From assembly GCF_958298935.1 (NCBI RefSeq), contig NC_084938.1:20441501-20505500 (forward strand): 64,000 nucleotides of DNA. Direction: 5' to 3'. The position numbers and the translations under genes are program-made. Position 1 is the first letter of the stretch; the number at the start of each line of letters is the position of its first letter. Source of the stretch: Phragmites australis (taxonomy: Eukaryota; Streptophyta; Magnoliopsida; Poales; Poaceae). The notes beneath the pieces are model-generated. The model was not told where the DNA came from. It saw nothing but the letters and a program-made list of their open reading frames with translations, and did not search any database. Shown here piece after piece: positions 35,257 through 46,033 of this stretch.

Positions 35257-35863
35257 ATGGCTCAGGTAATCCCTACGATATGTGGTATTATGCCTTTGGT
35301 GCAATCCACAATAAATGGAAGGAATTTTGTAGAGTTATCTATCTCTTTTGACATACGTTCAAGGGGAGAAAATAGTAAGGATATCACTATTAGGGTATAT
35401 GGCAATGCATCACCGATTGTGTTGCATGCCAAAAAAACCGCCGTGGAAGGGTGCCAGAAAGTGCTTGAGGAGCATGCGTTCTTTTTGCCTGATTACAACT
35501 ATTTTCGAATAAAAATGCTTGAGGAGTACGAAGAGGATTTGGCTTCGATCAATGAGAGGCTTGCTTAATTCAATGAATATGATATGGTACAATAATATAT
35601 AACCTGGTTGTTTTGATATAGATAACTATTAGCGTGTATTATTTTTATAATTTTATTTTCTTTGCTTGTAGGATATTTTTAGTGGCACCTTTGTATCAAT
35701 TAGCTTTCATGCTATCTTAGATCAAGCCATGGAGCATCTTGGGTTAAGCTTTTATGGCCCCAAAGTAGATTTCACTGTTGAAGTCAACTTCTATGTTGAT
35801 ATAAGGTTTCATTTAAGAGGAAATGAACCAGCTAATAAGACATTATTTTATTGTCTATGATAA
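35257..35863 (+). pseudogene. Unrecognised two-exon gene fragment in CACTA module 1
   Basis: Exon-like frame 35257-35568 encodes 103 residues (start MAQVIPTICG; contains FVELSISFDIRSRGENSKD and HAKKTAVEGCQKVLEEHAFF). After an intron-like AT-rich stretch ending TTTGCTTGTAG at 35670, a second open stretch encodes GTFVSISFHAILDQAMEHLG and YGPKVDFTVEVNFYVDIRFH before a stop near 35862. The amino-acid texture (charged helices, alternating strands, no low complexity) looks like real coding sequence, but I recognise no family. A gene fragment captured by the CACTA element is one option, a diverged CACTA accessory gene another. It lies upstream of the module-end motif at 36114. Confidence 0.4.
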
Positions 35864-36113
35864 AGCATCGGGTCATCCATGTCAAGCGAAAGAGAGTACA
35901 CTAATTCATGCGCTAATGTATATTGATGAAGTACTAGGATACAGTATTGTAGATTTTAACTATATTAAATATCTCAAGCTACATGCTCCATCAAATGCTC
36001 AAGTGTAATGATGTATGGATATTTGGATAAGTACGTAATGTATGCATAACTATATTGTAGGACTAACTTGAGATAAATTGAAGTTTCTGTATGTATATAT
36101 GTGTTCTTGAATG

Positions 36114-36155
36114 TGAAGACGGATGCCAAATCCTGACATTGCTTTAGGATGTCGT
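36114..36155 (+). repeat. CACTA module-end motif, copy 1
   Basis: GTGAAGACGGATGCCAAATC followed by CTGACATTGCTTTAGGAT. It matches 42209-42250 and 59775-59816, each placed about 40-110 bp before a subterminal repeat array once insertions are removed. Confidence 0.7.
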
Positions 36156-36262
36156 CCTTTGAAGTTATGTTATGTTCTATTGAATGGGATCTGTTGAAGT
36201 ACTCTCAGTTTGCGTACATACCTCTGTTCTGAAAGTCAATCTCTTCTTGTAGAAGTCATTAG

Positions 36263-37823
36263 TGAATGTATGTGCTGTCGCCTAGAAGGGGAGGTGAATA
36301 GGTGTTTCCTGAAAATTAAAACTATGTAGCGGATTAAACAGTCCGAATATTGAGGGTCAAACTAGATACTCCAGGGTCCAGAGGTTCCAGGCACAACCCA
36401 GATAGTCCAGGTAAAAATAGGAAATCAAAAATTATGAATTCCTAAGCAATTCGAATTGATTCTAAGTGTTACTGCATATTCCTAAGGTTGTATGTAAGCC
36501 TTTTGACACTTCACCTGCAGCTAGAAACACACAATCACGTAGATTGGGGCAAATCCCAAAATCAATTAAAATAACAACGAAAGCAAAGGAGACACGAATT
36601 TATTTCCTGAAGTTTGGATCCAATGATCCTACATCTCTATTGAGGTTCTCACAAAGAGCCGAGTCTCTCTCAACCCTTATCCTCACCGAGCGACCACGAA
36701 GATCAAGCTTGGGGCTTATTCAACTTTCCTCTTTCCTTACGGAGGCGAGGATGACCTTCACAAACTTCACGGGGCACTCCACAAGCTTGGGTGTTCTCCG
36801 GGTGACGTCTAGCCGTCTAGGAGCTCAGAGCTCCAAGAGTAAAGAACACGAATCGACGGCTTGATGACGAACTCAAATGCTTAAAGATGGATTTATGCTT
36901 ACAAGCACTCGATCTCACTTTTCCAACCTAACTCTCAAATCCTTGCAAGATTTAATGCATTAGAGGAGTGGGAGGGCTCTAAAGAGACTTTGAATGCTTT
37001 TGTCTGAAGTTGGTTCAGCAACAAATGAAGGAGGGGTGATAGGGTATTTAAACCCATCCTAAAAAACTAGCTGTTATAGTACTTTTTATACTGACCTAGA
37101 GTACCCGGGTCAACCCGGAGACTTCGGGTTAGTACTAAAACGCTCTGCCGAGAGCCCTACCTGGAACCCAACCCGGAGGGTCCGGATAGACAATAGAACC
37201 CGAAGTATCTGGATCAACCCAAAGACTCCAGGTGAAACACTTTGCCTCAAGCAGAGCACCTCTGCCGGAGCAACATCCGGAGACTCCAGCCACCCAGAGT
37301 ATCTGAGTCAACCCGGAGACTCCGGGTTAAACTCCAACACCAAACCGAACACCCCCTACCAGAGCTAAACTCAAAGACTTCGATCAACTGGAGTATCCAG
37401 GTTAACCCGTAGACTCTGAGTTCAGACAAAGACTAAGAACTACCTGGTGTTCGTGGGGTGATTTGTGACTCTTCATTTGAGCACTGAGACCTGGATACTC
37501 TGGGTTCAGACAAAGACTAAGAACTACCTGGTGTTCATGGGGTGATTTGTGACTCTTCATTTGAGCACTGAGACATCTTCAAGTCAATCTTAATACATTC
37601 CTCTTGATTGAACGGCACACTTGTACTCAAATTCAAAAATAAAATAAAATAAAATGTATTGAGTGACTACGTGTTACTTCTCTTTTATTTTTGAAGAATG
37701 TCAATGTCATTTAACTTTTCAATGGGACTAAAATCTATTCGTAATCTCAATAAACTCATTAGTCCGTTAATTGTTTGCTATCAATTATCCAAAACTCACA
37801 TAGGGGGCCTAGATACACTTTCA
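36263..37823. repeat. Solo LTR of a SIRE/Maximus-like copia element
   Basis: It starts TGAATGTATGTGCTGTCGCC with the grass SIRE-type words CTAGAAGGGGAGGTGAATAGG close by, and ends CACATAGGGGGCCTAGATAC then ACTTTCA, the known 3' end form of this LTR group. It is 1561 bp with TG..CA ends. Perfect 5-bp duplications ATTAG flank it (36258-36262 and 37824-37828). No internal region exists, so it arose by recombination between two LTRs. Its interior carries many CCCGGAGACTCCGGGTT-like palindromic words. Confidence 0.85.
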
Positions 37824-37965
37824 ATTAGTGACGTGTCTTAGTTTTTACCCGTCACTAATGTGTCATGAAAACCATTAGTGATGGGTTTCCTTACAACCCA
37901 TCACTAATGACTTCACATTAGTGATGGGTATCCTTCTAACCCATCACTAATTAGTGATGTTTACT
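37824..37965. repeat. CACTA subterminal repeat array 2
   Basis: TTAGTGACGTGTC, TACCCGTCACTAATG, CATTAGTGATGGGT and ACCCATCACTAAT alternate in both directions. The SIRE solo LTR inserted at its left edge. Confidence 0.8.
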
Positions 37966-38258
37966 GTTATTTTCTACGCCGAGCAGCATGACCAAACAGT
38001 GTTTGTCTACCGGCTACTTAGCAAAGAGGCGATTTTTTTGGCAATTCTGTTGAGGCCAAATCAAATCTTGGTGATTTGAAATTGGGATTGTCCCTGGCCT
38101 TTGAAGGTTTGCCTCCCCTCTCTCCTCCTCCTCTTGCTCATATATGCATGGTGGATTCTAGGGTTTGAGTACATGGAATCATCAATTTTGCTCATTCTCT
38201 CTAATCTTGATATATGTGGATTATCCCCCTTAGTGTACATACGTAACCTACGTCTTTT

Positions 38259-38640
38259 GTTCGGGAGTATTTGATTATAAATATGATTTGGCAACTGGTC
38301 ATATTTATAAGAAGATACTCCTGAATTGTCCACGTACTTTGAACAGTCTGAGAATATGTGGTCAGAGTAGTAGGTTTTTGTGCTCTTGTATGATTCTAGA
38401 GAGAATTTTAGTGTTATCTCCCTGTTGTTCTCCAGATACACACCCTCTCAGCTAATTCTAGAGGTGTGTATTTGGCGAACAGTGGGGAGGTGCTGCCAAA
38501 ATTTTCTCTAGAACCGTACAAGAGCATGGAAACCTACTAGGGCTACATATTCTTGAATAGGATTATGACCTATCTTTGCCTATTAAAAATTAGTTAGGAT
38601 CCTTCGTCATAGATAATATGTATCATATTTGGATGTTAAT
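38259..38640. repeat. Hairpin block, copy 1, upstream of the TNP2 pseudogene
   Basis: Two inverted repeats lie in series. The first, 38263-38321, has 23-nt arms (GGAGTATTTGATTATAAATA..) around a 12-nt loop. The second, 38347-38556, has arms of about 95-100 nt (GAATATGTGGTC..., CTCTTGTATGATTCTAGAGA) around a ~15-nt loop. The block is repeated at 43598-43975 in front of the other transposase gene. Confidence 0.85.
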
Positions 38641-38768
38641 TGTTAGATTGAATATCACTAGAACAATACACGCACACACTTAAGTTAGTTAAATTGAGTT
38701 AGAATTTTTATACTTATTCTAGCTACTCTGTCGTTTCTATTAAGAATGAATATTTTTTCAACTTGTAG

Positions 38769-41700
38769 ATGGTGGATCGAAGTTGGATGTACCTTGATTG
38801 TCGTACTTGTAACGAGTATATGAGCGGGGTGAAGTCTTTCATGAGTTCCACGGTGGCGGATAAGGAAGCTTGGGGTAAAACGGCAATGTGGTGCCCATGC
38901 TGTGATTGCAAGAATGGGAACTTCTGATTGCAAGAATAAGAAGAAGTTTTCAAAATCTGACAATATGTATGATCACTTGTTAAGGAGTGGATTCAAAGAG
39001 AGATATCACATTTGGAAAAAACACGGCGAGAAAGGCCTTAACGAAGGGAAAATGGATCAGGTTCTCCCGGATAGCAGTATGGATCAAGGATTCCCGCCAA
39101 CCGGTGATATGGATGATTATCTCAAGGACGCAGAAATATTAGGATTCAATGATAACTACGTGGATTTTATGGAGAATGTGGACCAAATGGTGCTCGGTGC
39201 CGAGGGGCACGACGAGTATAATGATGGTGAGTTTTTCAAATTCCAAGAACTAGTGCGAGTCTCAAAGACACCATTTTATTCTGGCTGTAAGAAGAAATAC
39301 ACGATGTTGTTTGTGGTTCTTATGTTTCTGCAATTGAAGGCAACCCATCGTTGGTTTGATAGGAGTTTCAAATCATTGTTGCATCTGCTAAGGGACATGT
39401 TACCAAAGGGGAACAAGGTACCCAAGACCGTCTACAACGCGAAGAAGATAATTTGTCCTTTGGTATTGGAGGTATAAAAAATACATGCATGTAAGGAGGA
39501 TTGTGTCATGTTTCGTGGAGAGTATGTAGACCTGGATCAATGTCCTATTTGTGAAACCTATCGATACAAGCGTAGAAATGACAGTGGCGATGTGAAGGAA
39601 TGCAGCAAGAGAAAAGTGCCTCCTAGGAAGGTGATGTGGTATTTTCCTATAATTCCCTATTTGAAGCATTTGTTCCAGAACAAAAAGGAGTCACAAATTG
39701 ATGTGATGGCACAAGCAGGGTTGTAAGAATGACACAATGATATTGCACCCTGCAGATTTGGCTCAGTGGTGAACTATTAATTCCACATTTGGTTGGTTCG
39801 CTGAAGAATTAAGAAATATTAGGTTTGCTATGAGTGTACCTCACATAGCAACTGGCCTTTTGTATTGTCTATCTACAACCTTCCACCTTGACTTTGTAAA
39901 AAACAAAAATATATTATGCTGTCGACCTTAATTCTTGCTCCGAGGAAACCTAGCAATAACATCGACGTGTACCTCATGCCTTTGGTGGATGATGTTAAAG
40001 CACTCTGGTCTAAAGGTGTTGAGGTTTGGGATCAGTACAAGCGAGAATACTTCACCCTCCATACCATGTTATTTGTCATCATCAATGATATATCAGCACT
40101 TCATAACTTGTCAGGGCAGAGTAAAAGAAAAGGTGAATCTTGCCCCCAATACTTAGATGACACTGAGAGTATGTGGTTGAACAAGTCAAAGAAAACAATA
40201 TACATGCGGTATCCATGTTTCCTTCTAAGGAACCACCCGTACTGGAAAAATGAAGTCTCAATTTGACAACTAAGGGAAAAGGAGTCAACTCCAAGGTATT
40301 TCAGCGGGCAAGATGTTTATGATAAGGTTAAGGATATCAATGTTGTCCTTGGCAAGCGAAAACGATCCTCCACGAGTGATGAAAATGGAATATGGAACAA
40401 GAAATCAATTCTCTGGGAGCATGATTATTAGAAATACTTAGACGTTCGTCACTCTATTGACCTCATGCATGTAGAGAAGAATATCTACGATAGCTTTCTC
40501 GGTACAATGCTCAACATTAAGGGGAAAACAAAGGATCATGAAAACGCACAAACTGACCTTGAAGAAATGGGATTAAGGTCGGAGCTTCATGTCAAGAATA
40601 TGGATAAAGGAAAATGCCTACCCCCATCTTGCATCACCCTATCCAAGGAGGAGAAGAAGAATTTTGCGAGTTCTTGCATGGTGTGAAAGTTTCCTCCGGT
40701 TACTCATCCAATATTAGAAGATTTGTTTACGTGAAAGAGCTAAAAATGGTTGGCAGCATGAAAACTCATGATTGTCATGTGATGTTGACGCAGATGATTA
40801 CGGTTGGAATTATAAACATGTTGCCAATTGGTGTTTGAGATGTTATCATGAGCCTGTGCATTTTTTCAATGCAATATGTCAAAAGGTACTCTATGTCTAC
40901 TCGAGATGTATTTCATACCATCCTTTTTCGATATCATGGTCCATCTCACAGCTCACCTTGTGAATGAGATTTATTTTCTTGGTCTTGTGTTCCTACATCA
41001 GATGTATTTATATGAGCGATTCATGAGCGTTCTTAAGTCGTATGTAAGGAATCAAGCTTTGCCTGAGGGTTCCATCCAACAAGGTTACTCTACAGAGGAG
41101 GTAGTAGAGTGGTGCGTCAATTATACGGACCCAGATAACCCAATTGGTGTGCCTCATTCTCGCCACGAGGGCAGGCTCGCGAAGCAAGGTATTATGGGGA
41201 AATATGCAATTACTCCTGATCCAAAGGCATACGACCAAGCTCCTTTTCTTGTGTTGCAACAAATGAACGAAGTGTCCCCATATATCGAAGCACAAGCAGT
41301 TGCTTCTTCAAGAGAATCCAAGGCGGACCGAAGCTTGGCTTGCGAAGCAACATATGCAAAAGTTCAACACTTGGTTTCAAGATTGAATCAATGAATCGAG
41401 TACTCCAACAAGTGATTTGATCAAGAAACTAGTAGCAGGTCCTATATACACAATTACAACATATTAAGGGTACGATATAAATGGTTACACATTTTACACG
41501 GTTGCCCAAGATCAAAAAAGCACATACCAAAACAGCGGTGTCCATATAGATGCTTATGATAACAACATGCACAAGAGCACATACGTTAGATAGATGAGAT
41601 CTGGGAACTGAATTGCTTGGGATTTAAGGTACCCCTGCTTCGGTGCCATTGGGTACATGGGACAAAGAGCGTTACTAAAGACAAGTACGGATTCACTAGC

Positions 41701-42040
41701 ATTAACCTCAAACTTGTCGGATATAAGGACGAACCTTTCATACTTGATAAACAAGTTGCCCAGGTGTTTTATGTGACTGACATGGCAAATAAGCAACTTC
41801 ATGTGGTTCTCGCCAGGAAAGATAGATCGTCGGAGTTGAAAACGTGGTTGATGAGGACGAGTACAATCAATTTGATGAAATTCCCCTTTTTGCTACTACA
41901 ATCATGCCACAGGTTGCACAGAACGAGAATACCTCATACCTATGTTCTGACCATAACGAAGGGATTCATGTCAAGAAAGCACAAAAACGGTAAGTACATG
42001 CCAAATGATACATTAATCAATGTAACCTCAAATTTGTAAT
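38769..42040 (+). pseudogene. CACTA TNP2-type transposase, broken
   Basis: The transposase cuts and moves the element. From ATG 38769: a Transpos_assoc domain (SWMYLDCRTCNEYMSGVKSF, MWCPCCDC, then MYDHLLRSGFKERYHIWKKH); a TNP2 (Transposase_21) core with DLDQCPICETYRYKRR and KVMWYFPIIPYLKHLFQN at 39508-39720 and NIDVYLMPLVDDVKALWSKG at about 39955; a stretch at 40465 (MHVEKNIYDSFLGTMLNIKG); a DUF4218-like part at about 40880-41330 (LYERFMSVLKSYVRNQALPE, GVPHSRHEGRL); and a DUF4216-like end at 41617-41830 (CHWVHGTKSVTKDKYGFTSI). A 12-bp direct repeat with 10-bp filler at 38904-38937 shifts the frame early on, and many other stops follow. Confidence 0.88.
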
Positions 42041-42208
42041 ATTTGTAATATTCGTTTAAGTCTAAATTTCAATGTAAACTCAAATTTATAATTTTTGTAA
42101 TATTCAGTTAAGACTCTATAACTACGTTCCAACCATAACGAAGGGATACATGAATCAATGTTACCTCAAAGGGTGCATATATATGTTTCCTAGTGTGATA
42201 TATTTGCT

Positions 42209-42250
42209 AGAGAAGACGACTGTCAAATCTTGATTTTGCTTCAGGATGCA
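42209..42250 (+). repeat. CACTA module-end motif, copy 2
   Basis: GAGAAGACGACTGTCAAATC followed by TTGATTTTGCTTCAGGATGC, the closest relative of the copy at 59775. Confidence 0.75.
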
Positions 42251-42284
42251 GCAAGTATACAGGTAAATCTCTTAGAGGGATCAG

Positions 42285-42500
42285 CATATTAGTGACAGGT
42301 AATAAAGTCACACATCACTAAATATAGCATTAGTGATGGGTGAATTTACCACCTGTCACTAATAATTGAGTCTAGTGACGGTGTGGTAAATTCACCCTTC
42401 ACTGTGACCTGGTCATTACTGATGGGTGGTAAATTAACCCGTCACTGATGACCTAATCATTAGTGATGGGTTATATATATATGACCCGTCACTAATGATG
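42285..42500. repeat. CACTA subterminal repeat array 3
   Basis: TTAGTGACAGGT, TAGTGATGGGT, CCTGTCACTAAT and ACCCGTCACTAATG occur in alternating orientation. It separates the TNP2 module from the TnpA-like module. Confidence 0.8.
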
Positions 42501-42506
42501 TGTGTG

Positions 42507-42531
42507 TATAAAATAGGCCCGGAAACCCTAG
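42507..42531 (+). promoter_or_regulatory. Internal CACTA promoter: TATA box and telo-box
   Basis: TATAAAATA at 42507-42515 is followed by AAACCCTAG at 42523-42531, then a GC-rich leader-like stretch. It lies directly after subterminal array 3 and upstream of the TnpA-like pseudogene. Confidence 0.5.
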
Positions 42532-42539
42532 CCTCCGAT

Positions 42540-43597
42540 TTTGCCTAAGTCCCGACGCCTAAGCTCCAACCTCGATGCCCACAGCCCTCCTCCTTGCTGT
42601 CACACCCGCTGCCCGCTCCTCCTTGCCTCCTTCTCCTGGCCTTCCTCGAGGCCGCCATCATCTCCCTATCATCCCCATTCTCCTCCCCAACATCGTCTTT
42701 CCCTGCGTCCTCGTCCCCAACTACCCCGACAACGTCACCGAGGGCCATCACCCCGACGCTGAGGAGCCCGCTGCCTCCTCCCCAATGAGCACCCCGAAGC
42801 CGAGGAGCCCACTGCCTCCTTCCCAATGAGCACCTTGACATCGAGAAGCCCGTGCCACCATGCTCTGCACTGCCATTATCCACATCCATAGAGGTAGGCC
42901 TCCCGCCGTCCCCTCCTCATTGACGTCTGCCGCCGTCGTCGGCATCCATCGAGGTAGGCCTCCCGGCTCACTTACTGTAACCAATTATTTGTGTGAGACC
43001 ACACGTATGTTCTTGCTTGCTTGAGCACTCTAGCTTCATTGATTTTTAGTGTTTAGTGTTAGATTAAAGGCTAGGAAATTAACATTGTTTAGCAATCTGA
43101 GTGTCAGTTCTTGTATACTGGGTCGAGGAGAATATGGTTCATGCTTAAGCGTATTATGTTCTTAACTTCTTATGCTGCTAGTTTATACATGATCTTGTGG
43201 ACCATAATGTCCACTGATATTTATAAATTGTATTGGATCATTCTTAATTCTATGATATCTTGTTTTTTATTAGCCAAAGATTAAGAGTATGTCATGTTGT
43301 CTTTATATAGTTTATTTCTCCTTGTGATTTCTATTATACAAAGCTTACAGTTTTTGTTCCTTCTTTGTGACTGTTAGGATGAATTTTGTGTGACTGTTAT
43401 TTCAGATTCTCTTATGCTGCTCTTTACCAGTTACTTTCAGTTATGCAAGATCATATTATCTGAATGTTTTTGCTTCAATACACATGTTGTTACCCATTTT
43501 TGCTTTGATGATGACATTTAGGAAATTAAAATTAAATTTTGTAAGAAAATCCCAAAAACGAATTAGGTTGCGTAACTTATTATGTCGTCTCCCATTC
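42540..43597 (+). other. Leader and first-intron-like region of CACTA module 3
   Basis: The first 430 bp are GC-rich with short tandem duplications (GAGGAGCCC.CTGCCTCC..CCCAATGAGCACC near 42762 and 42806; CATCCAT.GAGGTAGGCCTCCCG near 42884 and 42946). The rest is AT-rich. No protein family is recognisable. Confidence 0.45.
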
Positions 43598-43975
43598 AGG
43601 AGTGTTTGATTATAAATATGACTTGGTAACTCGTCATATTTATAAGAAGATGCTCCTGAATTGTCCCATACTTTGGATAGTTCAAGGATATGTGGCCTGA
43701 GTAGTTGGTTATTGAGCTCTTGTATGGTTCTAGAGAGAATCTCGGTGGTGTCTCCCTGTTGTTCTCCAGATACACACCCTCTCGGCTTATTGTCAAGACG
43801 TGTATTTGGAGAACAACAGTGAGGTGTTGTTAAAAATTTCTTTAAAACTGTACAAAAGCATGGAAACCTATTCGGGTTATATATCCTCGAATGGAATTAG
43901 GACATATCTCTACCTATTAGAAATTAGCTAGGATCCTTCACTTTAGATAAGAAATACATCATATTTTCATAAATT
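43598..43975. repeat. Hairpin block, copy 2, upstream of the TnpA-like pseudogene
   Basis: It matches 38259-38640 over its whole length. The first hairpin (43599-43656) and the long one (43682-43890) are both retained, including the word TCTCCCTGTTGTTCTCCAGA and its inverted partner. Confidence 0.85.
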
Positions 43976-44039
43976 CATATAAAAGTGAATATAGTTACTA
44001 ATCCTGGATCAATTGTATCCGCGTATTCGTATCTATTAG

Positions 44040-45665
44040 ATGTCTACCAACTAGTCTTTATCGGGATCCTCTGATGAAGCACAAGCTCCCAGTTAGACGT
44101 CAACCAAGTCCTAGTGGAGCAACAGTACGAAGGCTAAGGGCACAAGAAGTGGCCAACAGACAAGATTATCATCATGAAAATTGATGATGACGACGTGTCT
44201 ATGGAGAAAAAGGCCATGCAGATGTTGTGGAATCTTGCAAGCCTTAATGCTCGAGAGAGGGTGTCATTGACCCTTCTAAAGTTAGACGACCTCACTGTGG
44301 ATCAAAAGAATGTCTTGTTCAATGATGGTGTCAATACGTTTCTAGAGTTCCCATAGAACTTGAAGGCGAAGGCTTGCAATGCTGCTATGAAAATGATCGC
44401 CAAACTTTGGAGAAGTCACAAGAGCAAGCTTGTGAATGACTATATTGCAAAAGGGTTGGAGCCCTTCAACAAGTACCCATATATTAAAAGAGATGATTGG
44501 GAAGTTTTTCTGAGGTTGAAGAGCTCAGAGGCATTCCAAACGGAGAGTTCAACAAAGAAGCAGCTTTGGACAAAGAACAAGCATAATCACAACCTGGGCA
44601 CAGGTGGGTATGTGGGGGAAAATGATAAATGGCGGGCGAAGGATGCAAAGATAGCCAACAAAGGCTGCCTGAATCTTTGGTTGCAATTCTCAGGATGATC
44701 GCAATCATACTTGCGAGCGAGAGGTTCGCTGTCAAATAGTGGAGAAATTACCTTCAAATTCAGCGAAACCGAGTCAGTCGCTGAGAATGAGAAAGAAATA
44801 GGAGCCCACTCCTCCGAAGGTTCATTCACTGGGGTCAGGGAACGTGACGTGCTCTCCACTGCACTGGGAAATCTTGGGCACCCAGGTAACGTTCAAGGTG
44901 TGTCCAGTTCACAGGGCTGGAAGTTAGGCTTCCCTGAACACATTGGGATGTATAAAAAGAGGAAGAGGTCGATCCCAATCGATGTGCAAGTGTTGACCTA
45001 GTCAATCACAGAGAACATTTATCAAGACGTCCTGCAAAGATTTGCGGCACCAGGAGTCGTAATTCCTAGTGCACCAGTTGGTGATCGCCCCATTGCTGGA
45101 CACAAGAGTAGTCAAGTCTCTAGGGAGGTTGAATAGCCTATCTCTCCATCCATGGGGCTTGATACTATAGACCTTCTTGATGGGCCCATGCCATGCTCGC
45201 TGGTCATAAGACCTGGTGGCTACTATATTGAGGTTGCAAAGGGCCAGGTGCATCCAGTGGTCCAGGTGTTACATATGGTCCTCATACGTCCTGGCTATGC
45301 CGTGGTCTTCGTGGATATACATACCAATACCATAGATATAGATTTGCCAGTCCCCCCCCCCATGATGAGATGCAAAAATTAGGTCACGCCCGTCTTCAAA
45401 GGATCCAAGGGAAGAGGGGGAACATTATGGTGTACATGAAACCATCTAGGAGTGATCCACCTGGACGTTCAAGTGCACCGAGTTCACTACCCCAACCTCA
45501 GCCTCGAGATGAGCTAGTTGTGTCATCTTTGTCCACTCTGCCATCTCCAGTTAAGCAACCTGAGGGCAGCCCAGAGAAGAAGAAGAAGTCCAAGCCAGGG
45601 TCTAAGAAGAAGCTGCTGAAGAAATCTAAGTCCTCTAGTAAGGACTCAATCATTGAGAAGCGCTA
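44040..45665 (+). pseudogene. CACTA TnpA-like (Transposase_24, Ptta/En/Spm) gene, broken
   Basis: In En/Spm elements TnpA binds the subterminal repeats and pairs the ends. Frames from about 44040 contain GVNTFLEFP, KAKACNAAMKMIAKLWRSHK, RDDWEVFLRLKSSEAFQ and NKHNHNLGTGGYVGENDKWR, the hallmark block of the plant Transposase_24 family. Downstream 45152-45382 reads MGLDTIDLLDGPMPCSLVIR, followed by a C-run (45352-45361) and a lysine-rich tail (KKKKSKPGSKKKLLKKSK) ending at the stop at 45664-45666. Stops at 44052, 44354 and 44696 and frame changes break the gene. The protease-like fragment at 58467 continues this transcription unit beyond the Tekay insertion. Confidence 0.8.
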
Positions 45666-45779
45666 GATAGCAGCAGCTTGAACTCAGGACAACCCAACAT
45701 TCAAGCTTGGGAAGCCCTTGCTACCAGCAGATCCACTTCGGAGGGCGGGATAACCTTGTATCCAGTTGCATAATTATTA

Positions 45780-46033
45780 TGTGAGGAACCATCCAAACAG
45801 TATTCTAATTAATCATTAAGTTGATCATTTACATAATCATGACTACAATGATTAATTAGAATATCGTCCTAGTAGTCTCAGCACGTGTTTTGTGCCCGAG
45901 ATCGGAATGCATGCATTTCCAACATATAACATCACAACAAAGCTTAAGAAAGTGTGAGTAATTAACATTATATTATAAATTCTTAAGCATTCAACCATTC
46001 ATAACAATTTACATCAAAATAGATAAACTACGC
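45780..46033 (-). repeat. 3' LTR tail of the Tekay-like element
   Basis: About 250 bp that match 47707-47955 closely, including AACCATCCAAACAGTATTCT and CAACATATAACATCACAACA. It joins gag directly at about 46033. Confidence 0.85.
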
